Assembly: GCF_000768065.1 (NCBI RefSeq)
Contig: NZ_JRKM01000001.1
Coordinates: 1,798,001-1,862,000, forward strand
Source of the DNA: Aquabacterium sp. NJ1
GTDB lineage: Bacteria > Pseudomonadota > Gammaproteobacteria > Burkholderiales > Burkholderiaceae_C
Direction of reading: 5' to 3'
Length of the DNA: 64,000 bases
The notes under the pieces were generated by a model. That model searched no databases, was not told the origin of the DNA, and saw only the letters and a program-made list of their open reading frames with translations. The position numbers and the translations under genes are program-made. Positions 8,225 to 17,300 of the stretch are shown one piece after another (positions within the stretch are counted from its first letter, which is position 1; the number at the start of each line of letters is the position of its first letter).

Positions 8225-8258
8225 GGGGATCAGTCCGCGTCCAAATACAAACGGTTAT

Positions 8259-8277
8259 TGTCAAAAGCACATGTGTC
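8259..8277 (-). promoter_or_regulatory. Candidate shared regulatory site upstream of the exbB-like operon
   Basis: On the minus strand this 19-bp site reads GACACATGTGCTTTTGACA. It lies 35-53 bp upstream of the exbB-like start. It matches 16 of 19 positions of a site at 23401-23419, upstream of the PEP-CTERM gene and in the same orientation. Its role is inferred only from similarity and position. Confidence 0.45.
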
Positions 8278-8351
8278 GCCCTCGGGAAAACGCATGATCC
8301 GGAAGGACCACCGCTGACGACGAAGGGGTGTCATGGCTTAGTCACAAAGGA

Positions 8352-8378
8352 CCGACACCCCGCAGACGGGGGTGTCGG
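8352..8378 (-). terminator. Hairpin terminator after the FHA-type gene
   Basis: CCGACACCCC and GGGGTGTCGG form a perfect 10-bp stem with a 7-base loop, 20 bp past the stop codon of the giant exoprotein gene. On the minus strand a short T-containing tract (TCCTTTG) follows. It would separate the fhaC-fhaB transcript from the exbB operon. Confidence 0.8.
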
Positions 8379-8397
8379 TTCGAGCGCCAGTCGGGCC

Positions 8398-11300
8398 TCA
8401 GCGCTTGGCGCAGGCCTTGGCCTTGTCCTTCTTCTCGTCGTCTTCGCAAGCCTCGTTGCCGGCTGCAGGGGCGGGGTTGCCGGCGGCAGGCGCATTCGCG
8501 TCATCGCCCATGCCCAGCAGGTCCACGGTCACCACGGAGGCGGGGTCCTTGGCCTTGCCTTCCTGGCTGGCTGCGGCAGCTTGCGCACCAGCGGCGGTCT
8601 GGCTGGGCACGCTGGTGTTGACGTTGATGGCCACGTTGACGGAGACCGCAGGCGGTGCACCGTTGACCTTGCCGGCGATGTTGTCGCCACCCTTGACCAC
8701 CTGGGCACCGATGTTGATCTCGCCGCCGCCCTCGTTGCGGATCTGTGCATCCAGGGCTCGGATTTCACCGTTGGGTGCGTTGAGGTAGACCTGGCCCACC
8801 GAGGCGCCTTCAGACGACTTGAGGCGGCCGATACCACTGCCGGTGGTCAGCGGCGGCAACTGGAAGCTCACGCTGCCATCGCTGTTGCGCACGGCCACAG
8901 GCGGCGGCACGGTCACGTCGGTGTTGGCGCCGCGGCCGGCATCCAGGCTGCCGTAGGAGGACCACAGCATGATGTCGCCATTGCCCACCACGAAAGCCTT
9001 TTGCGCATTGACGAGGAAGTCCCCGGCCGACATGGCGCGGATGCTGCCGCCGCCATAGGTGACCAGGCCGTGCTCCTTGGCTTCTCTTTGGTCCTGCTGC
9101 TTCACCGTCAGTGCATTGAGGCCCACCAACACACCACCACCAGGCGTCAGGATGTCGATGCCGCCGGTGTTCAGGTCACCACTGCCCTGGGTCTGCACGC
9201 CGCTGCCGGCGATCTGGATGTCACCGACGAACTGGAAGCCCTTGCCCAGGCCAGCCAGATCGATGGCGGCGAAGGCCTTGTCGTACAGGGCCTGGCGCTT
9301 GGCGGTGGCCAGCGCGTTGGCAGCAGGGTCCAGTGACAAGGGCACATCGGCCGCCGCCTTGCCCCAGACCTTGAGCTCGTTCATGAGCACATTGGTCTTG
9401 AACTGCGCAAAAGCGGTGCTGTCATACGCCGTGGCGGGGACGCCCAGCACCTGGGCCTTGTCCTGCCAGGCCTGGGCGTAGTCACTGCCGCTGCCCAGGT
9501 AGGCCTGAATGAAGGCCTTGTTGATCACCGCATTCGCGAAGGCGACCTGGTTTTCACGCGTGAAGCCCTTGTAGTAGCTCAGGGCCTGCTCATAGGCTGC
9601 GGCCTGGTCCGCAGGCAGATCGGTGTCCGCCAGTTGAAGCACCTGCTTCACATAGCTGACCAGATCGGCACGAGCGACCTCACCCGCGGGCATGAAACGC
9701 TGTGCGAAGGTGTCCACATCCAGCGTCTTGGCCATGCCGGCGGCCAGCGTGATCTTGGCGGAGTCCGCCGAGAGCTCGGTGTTGTACTTGTTGCCGATGG
9801 TGCGCACGCCGCCCGCTTCAACGAGGTCCATCTGGCGGCCCGCCTTGACTTGCAACTCGCCCGGTCCCGCCAGCGCGATGACGCCAGAACCACCACCCAG
9901 CGATGCGGTGAATGAGTCCGTGTTCCTGCCAACAATATTGCGGCCCGCTTCGATCAGCGTGACATCACCATCGTGGTACTGCTGACCCACGTAGGTCAAC
10001 TGATTGATGTCCCGGCCAGCAGTGACTTCAGCGGCCTTCGGCAAGTTGAAGGACGCCCCAACAAAGCCAGCATCCGTGCTGCCGATGTCGCGCTCGGCGT
10101 GAATGTGGGCAGCGGTGGCGTCGCTCTCATGCAGCGTTGACGACGTCAGGCCGCCGATGCCCGTGACGGTGGGCGTACCACCCACCATATACCGCGGCCA
10201 GGCAACGAGCAAATTGCCGATACCAGAAACACCCACCGCTGACTGTAAACCCGGCCAGAGATCCAGACTGCCATCCGCCATGGACATGCGGGCACCGGAG
10301 CTCATCTTGATGTCTCGACCCGCATACAGATCCAATTGCCCCTGTGGCGAGGGGAACAAGGTCATCATCATGCCGCCGGAGGGCGTACTGAAGACCAGAT
10401 CACCTGACAGAGCAGTCAGAGCCAAAGAAGGGGGAGTGACCATGCTCAAGGCGTAATTGGTCGCGTATGCGGTCGGCAGCTTGTCCGATCCCGCGATCTT
10501 GTCGAGTTGGTTCAGGTACTCCCTATAGCGGTCGCTTTCAGGTGTCCATTTCAGGTCACCCGAGATGCTGGTGACGGCCAAGCCCGCATCGGCGCCGTAG
10601 CTGAAGTAGGCCGACTGCTCGGCTTCCATGCGGCTGGATGCTGGCAGGATCGTCGGGTTGTATGCAACGGCCATGGTGACATCCTTGCCTGCCTGCAAGG
10701 CGACATGGCCATCCATCACCGCCACCACGGTCCCAACCTGTGGCACCTTGGCATTGACGCTGTCCCCCTTGGTGATGGCGCCACCAGCCTGAATCAGCGC
10801 GTTACCGCGGCCCAGGAAGTACACCCCACCCTTGATGTCCCCGCCAGCGCGCACATTGATGTCGCCGCCGTTGTCGACCAGCACCGTGCGCTCCCCTGTG
10901 GCGTCGTTCGTCACTTGCCTCATGGAAGTGGGTGACACCACGCCGAGGTTGTTGATCGACTGGCCGGCACGCACGTCGATGTTGCCGCCACCGAAGGAGC
11001 CCACACCTTGCTTGAAGTTGTCAAAGAAGCTGAACCATGAACCACCAAAGTCCTCGGTGGAGCCGGTGTGTTCGAACCAGTGGTTGATCAACTGCGCAGC
11101 GCCGGGCGCCACGATGTTGCCGCCCGCAGCCAGCGACACACGCCCGCCGTGGTTCGTGAACTGCGCCCAGCTATTGGGTGAGAACGACTGCCCAGCAGGC
11201 AGCTCGGCGAGCTGGCCGGCCGCGTACACCACCGCCTGAACCGGCGAGGCGCCCGTGCCTGGCTTGAGCTGGATGTCCTGTGCCGCGGCCAGCTCGATCG

Positions 11301-14300
11301 AGCCACTGGTGGTGCGCACCATCTTGCCGCCATCGATACGCAGGTTGCCCGTGGTGGCCCTGGCATCGGTCTTGAGCATGTTGGCCGCCGACAGGTCGGC
11401 CCCCGCCACCAGGCGGAAGGATGCGGCGGGCCCGGCCTGGATTGCCGTCGGTTCGCTGGCACCCGTGCCGATGCGGGTGGCCGTGGCAAAGCCATCGCTC
11501 AGGCTGCCCTTGATGTTGAGGGCACCTGCCGCGCGGATGGTGAGGTTCAAGGGCTCGCCGCCGGTGCGCTCTTCGGTCCACAGGTTCCAATCCCTGCTGA
11601 CCTCGAAATCGCCGCTGGCGCGGATTTCCACGCCCGAGCGCAGGTGCGCATTGGCGAGTCCGCCCAGGCCCAGCGCGCTGGCGATGGCATCCTTGCTGGC
11701 CATGAAATCATCGTTGTCGGCGATCAGGCTCGTCTGGCCCAGCGTGGTGCCAAAGCTTGGCCCGGTCGACAGCTTGGTACCGGTGTAGACGCGCACGGCC
11801 TCCACCGTGAACTCACCCGCCTTGATCTTCGTGTTGGGGCCGATGGGGTCCACATTGACACGCAGTTCGTCGGGCAGGTTGCCATCGTCGTTGCGCTGGG
11901 CACGCACGATCACACGGCCGTCCTGTTCGTCGTCGCCTGCCGCAGACAAGGTCACGCCATCCTGGATACGGACCTGGCCTTCCGACGAAGCCAGCAGGAT
12001 GTCGCCGCCATTGGCGCCTGCGCGCGAGGAATCAGCCCGCACATCCGTACCAATGATGAGGTCCTGCCCTGCCGCCAGCTGCACCACGCCACCTTGGGGC
12101 GCGCGGGCATCGATGCTGCCCTTGTGGGTCACCAGCTGGCCATTGGCCTGCAGCGTCTGGCTTTGGCCCAGCGACAGGCTGCCAGCGTCCGCGCTGATGA
12201 ACACGCGCTGTGCGGTCAGCTCGGTGTTGAGCGATTGCGCGCCTTCACGGATGCGCCAGTCCACCTCGCGGTGCACGCCGCCGGCCTTGGTGATGTCGGC
12301 CAGGCGGTCCAGCGTGCCGTGTGTGATCGCCGCGGCCTGTGCGGCGGCAGACAAGCCCGCAACAGGCTCGTTGCTCAGGCGTTGCGCGTCCACAGCAAGG
12401 CTGGCCGACAAGCGGTCGCTGCCCGCGCTGCCCTTGAGGCTGGCTTTTTCGCCCACCACCAGTTGGCCGCGGTAGCCGTCGGTCGGGTTGAGGCCATTGG
12501 CCAGCAGCGTCACCGTGCCCGCAGCCTGGCCCTGGTCGGGCTTGCTGCTGGCCACCGGCGCCGACACGTCGATCTGGCCACGCCAGATCACATCACCCTG
12601 CACCGCCTGAACGGTGACGTCGCCACCGGGCGCGTCAACCGACCAATTCTGGCCCACCGGCTGGGTCCAGCCCGCAGCCCTGGTGACCGAGCGCTCGGTC
12701 AACGTCACGGTGTCGCGGCGCTGGGTGGTGTTGCCCTTGCCAAGGATGTTGATCTTGCCGGAGGCCACGTCCACCACGCCGTCCTGCACCACGCGTTCAC
12801 CGCTGAGGCTCAAGGTGCCGCCTGCCCCCACGCGCTCACCCAGCGTGCGGGCGTTGGCGGCCGTTGTGATGGTCAAGGTGGCAGCACTGTCCACACCGTG
12901 CTCTGCCGAGTTGGTCGCGGTCACACGGGCTGCGGCCAGGGTGACATCACCCTGCGCGCCCAGCTTGCCCTGGCCATCGAACACGATGTCACCCTGGGAT
13001 GACAAGGTGCTGTTGGCGAAAGCCAGGCGCTGTTCGCCTTGGCCGACGGTGATGCCACCCGTGGTCTTGTCCGAGATCACGGGCTCGGCCTGGATGTGCA
13101 GCGTCGACGATCCGGCTTCAGTCAACGACGGGGCAATGCCCGATGTGTTGCGCAAGGTGACGCTTTGCGCGGTCACGCTGACCGTGTCGGTGCGCTGGCC
13201 CAGGCCACGCAGCTGGGGCGCGTCCAGCACCACCTTGCGCAGCAGCGGCTTGCCATCCGCGCCACGCGCATCAAAGGCCTGTGAGCCCTTGAAATCGATG
13301 CTGCTGTAGCTGCGCAGCTGCATGCTGTCCGCACCCTTGAGCGAGTTCAGCAAGATGCCGTCCAGCGCCACCGCGCCCGCTGTGTCAGCCGCCCCGCCCA
13401 CCACAGTACGCGGAGCACCCAGGCCAAACAGCTTGCTGTTGACCGTGGCGTTGGCATGGAGGTTCAGGCTCCTGGATGCGTCCAATTGAACCGCCTGGCC
13501 AGTCAACGTGGCCTGCCCGATGTTGAGCGTGCCCTTGTCCACCGTCACGCCGCTCAGATCACGGCGGATGTCGGTGTTGCTATTTTGGCTGACCACCACC
13601 GCCGCGCCCTGCCCCTGGATGGTGAGCTGGTTGGCCTTGTTGCTGACTGCGCCCTCGGCTGTCAGCTTGACACCATCGTCCACCGTGACGGTGTCAGACG
13701 CCACGGCGATCACCTCGCCCGCAGACAAGCTGCTGCTGGCCACACGCACCGTGCTGGTCCCGACCGTGGCCGTGGCCCCTTCCACCGTGCCCGTTCGGGT
13801 ACCGCCCAGCATGATGCTGCCGGCATGCGTGCCGTTGAGCGACTGGGCTGACACGCGTGCCGAACCCTCCGCCACCTGAACAGTCGTGTCCCCGTCATCA
13901 ACGACGGTCAAAGAAGGCATCGTGACGTCAAGCTGGCCTGCCGCCAAGGCGCCCTTGCCAGCCAGGTTGAACTGCCCCAGCAGGTCGAAGGCGCTCTGGG
14001 CCGTCAGCGACACGCGGCCGGCATCACCCGCCAGGCTGGGCAGCAAGGTGTCCAGCTGCACCGCACGGTCGGTGAGCAGGCTGTTGATGGACGTCAGCGC
14101 GTAGGCCGATTTGGCGCGGAAAGTCGCGGCCGATTCGAGCATGAAGGTCTGGCGAGGGTCGCCGCCCGTGATGGCCGTGCCCGTGGCCGTGCGCTGGCCG
14201 GACACGAACACACTGCCATCGTCCTGCGTGATCGCCTGGTTCAAGGTGCCGCCCGCGCCCACATTGGCCGCAGACACCAGCACGGCGCCTGGCAACAAGG

Positions 14301-17300
14301 CATAGCGCGAGGGCAGCAGGGTGTAGGTGCCCTTGGCCAGCACACCGTTGGCCGTGCTGATCGTGATCTTGTCGCCCGCTTGCAAGCTGCTGCCATTCAA
14401 GGCCGCGGACTTGACGATCTCGGTGTCATACGGCGCGAAGTCGTACTGGTAGTTGGGCAGCACGGCGAACAAGCCGGCGCGGTTGAGCGTGTCGGTGCTG
14501 CCACCCACGCCGCGGATGAATTCCCAGGCCTGCAGGTCACCACCTGCCTGAGCCTGGACGACGCTGGTGTTGCTCAGGCTGATGCCCTGGCCATTGATCT
14601 GGATACCCTTGGCCACGGGCAGGCCATCGAGGTTCTTCACCACGGGTGTCGTGGCGTTTGAATCAGTGGGGTTGGGCGTGTAGACCCAGTTGCGCTCATT
14701 GACCGTGGTGCCCACCGGCACCGTCACGCCGTCACCGGAAACGGACAAGGTGCTGCCTGCACCCAGGGTCACCTTGTTGACGGCATTGAGCGTCAGGGCA
14801 CCGAAGGGCTGACGCAATACACCGTCGTGCTCGATGTCATCGGCCTGCAAGGTGAGCGAGGCCAGCGCCGTCAGCGGTGTGGCACTGGTCGAGCTGCCCG
14901 CCGATGGTTGCGCTGTCAGGAGCGAGGAATGGCCCAAAGCGCCTTGCACCGTGAAGTTGGACAAGGTGGAGGCGTAACTCTGGCCCGCGCGCAGCGTGAG
15001 CAGGCCGTCAAAACCCAGGTAGCCTGTCAAATCGACGCTGTTGATGTCGAACGTGCGGCCAATGAAGCGGATCTCGCCATCACGGCGGGTGTTGCCAAAG
15101 GACTTGTCCAGCGTGGCATTGAGGTCCACAGACTGCCAACCCTGGAGGGCCGACTTGCCGTGCACCTCGATGAGGCCGGCATTCACCGCCAGCGTGGCGT
15201 TGCCCGCTGCGGAAGCCGGGCGGCTGTCGGTGGTGGCGTCAAACTTGCTGATCAGGTTGACATCACCCAGTGCCACATAGCTGGCGCGCAGCTCGTGCGC
15301 ACCACCGTCTTCGGCCTTCAAGACTGGCGAGGACACGGTGATGGCGCGCAGCTTCTGGCCATCGGCGGTGCCGATACTGGCACCCTTGTCCAGCACCACA
15401 CGGTCGTCGGCACGCAGGCTGATGTGGTCAAAGCCGGCATCGGCCAGTTGCTGGGCTGACACGACACCTTCACCTTGTGTCTGCGCATGGGCCGCCACTT
15501 CAGCTTGGGTAGCCGTCACCCTCAGGACGCGGTCATTGGCATCGTAGGGCGTGGCGGTGATGGCCACCACATCGCTGTGCCCTTCCTTGCTGATCGAGGC
15601 CTGGAACAGGCCACCGCCCACGCTGCCATCGGGTGCCTGAGCCCGGATATCGCCCATGAGCGCAAAGCCGTTGGCACCGCCAACACTCACCGTACCCGCC
15701 CCCTGGCTGATGGTGGTGCCGCGGCTGCCTCGTCCAAGATTGATGTCTGCAGACTTGCCGCTGACGTCAATCAGGGCTGCGCCCGCCTGCTCGTTGGCGC
15801 CTTCCATGATGACGCGACCACGCTGCCCGCGCTGCTCACTGTCCTTGCTGTCGAGGTCGTAGTTCAGGGTGACCGTGCCGCCCCCCAGCACGGAACCTGT
15901 GACGCGCTCCCGGCCGTTCACGATCTGCGTCTGCGTGCGGGCGATGCCCGACACATCAATGCGAGAGCCCGCGCTCAAGCGAACCTCGTTATCAGACACG
16001 AAGCCCATGTCGTCGGAGGATTGCACGGTGCCGTTGTTGATGGAGCCGCCGGCGCGGTAGCCGCTCAGGTACAAGGCGACGGCGCCACCATGTGCTGTGA
16101 CGCCAGTATCAGAGGACAACAAGATCTGACGACCGGCCGAGGCCGTGAAGCTGCCACCCGCTCCCAGATCAAGCTGTGCCCCCTGGCCGATGCGCACGCG
16201 CCCACCTTCCTTGTAGCCTTCTCGATTGTCCTGGCCCGGCTTGACCGCCGTGAGTGTCAGATTGATGGGTGCGCGCAGCGCGTCGTTCAACTCCGTGGTG
16301 ATGAACAAGGCTGAACCATTCCCGCCCCCCAAACGCGCTGCGTCAAGCTGGTAGTTCTTCAATCGTGGCTTCAGTACCGTGCCGGCCGCCACGTCCACGT
16401 CACCAAGCGAGCTCAGCTCAAAGCTGCTAAAGCCGTTGTCACTGAAGAAGGCCGTGGACAAGCGCATATCATCCGTCTTGCCGCCCTGACCGATGGTCAG
16501 GCCCGATACGCCGTTGATGTTCAATGTGCCGCCGGACTGGAAGTCGTAGCCACTCAGACGCCCATCCAGCACCATTTTGCTGACCAATGGATTGGTCGAC
16601 TCCAGGGTGAGCTCACCCGCCTTGCCGGTGGTGATGCCCCCCGTGTTGGCTCGCCAAACCCCAGCAGAGACATCCACCTGACTGGCCTTGCTCAGGTTCA
16701 ACTCACCGTTCGCCTGGAGCGTCACCGAACCACCGTTCACGTCCAGTGGCGTCGTGCCATTGGCTTGTCCCAGCTCGTCAAGCTTGCTGCCTGATACGTC
16801 GATGGCTGCGCCTTCACCCAGCACCAAGTCACCGATGGCCAACAAGCTGACACTCCCGCCCTCAGCCTTGACCTGGCCATCGACCTGGATGCTGCCCACC
16901 GCTTTCGCGTTCAGCGCGCCGGTAGGGCCCAGGTTCAGGCTGGCATCCTTGTTCACGTTCAGGCCCGCGGCATACACCGTCAGGCCGGCAAAGCCGCCCT
17001 TGCTCAAGGTATCGGCCGTGAGCTGGTTGTGCAGCGGTGAAGCACTGACCTGTTGCATCACGGCCGCGTCGTCCACGCCGGACACCGAGCCCAAGCTGCT
17101 GGAACGCGCCCCGCTCACGGTGACGCCATCCATGTTGATGGCCATTTTGTCGGAGAAGCCCAGCGTCAAGCTCGCACCCAAGGGCCGAACCGACCCATAC
17201 AAATCCGGTCGTTTGCTCAAGTCCACCTTGGACGAGATGGCGCCGCCGCGCTGGTACGGGCCGACCACCACGTCGCCCTTGAGCGTGCCTTCACCCACGT

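Noticed and set aside
8236..8264. TTGACA as a sigma-70 -35 box upstream of the ExbB-like gene
   Set aside because: No acceptable -10 hexamer lies at the expected spacing; the sequence is better noted as part of the shared 19-bp site.
6488..8317. 609-residue plus-strand frame opposite the ExbB-like gene
   Set aside because: His/Gly-rich antisense shadow; the minus strand encodes the recognisable ExbB.
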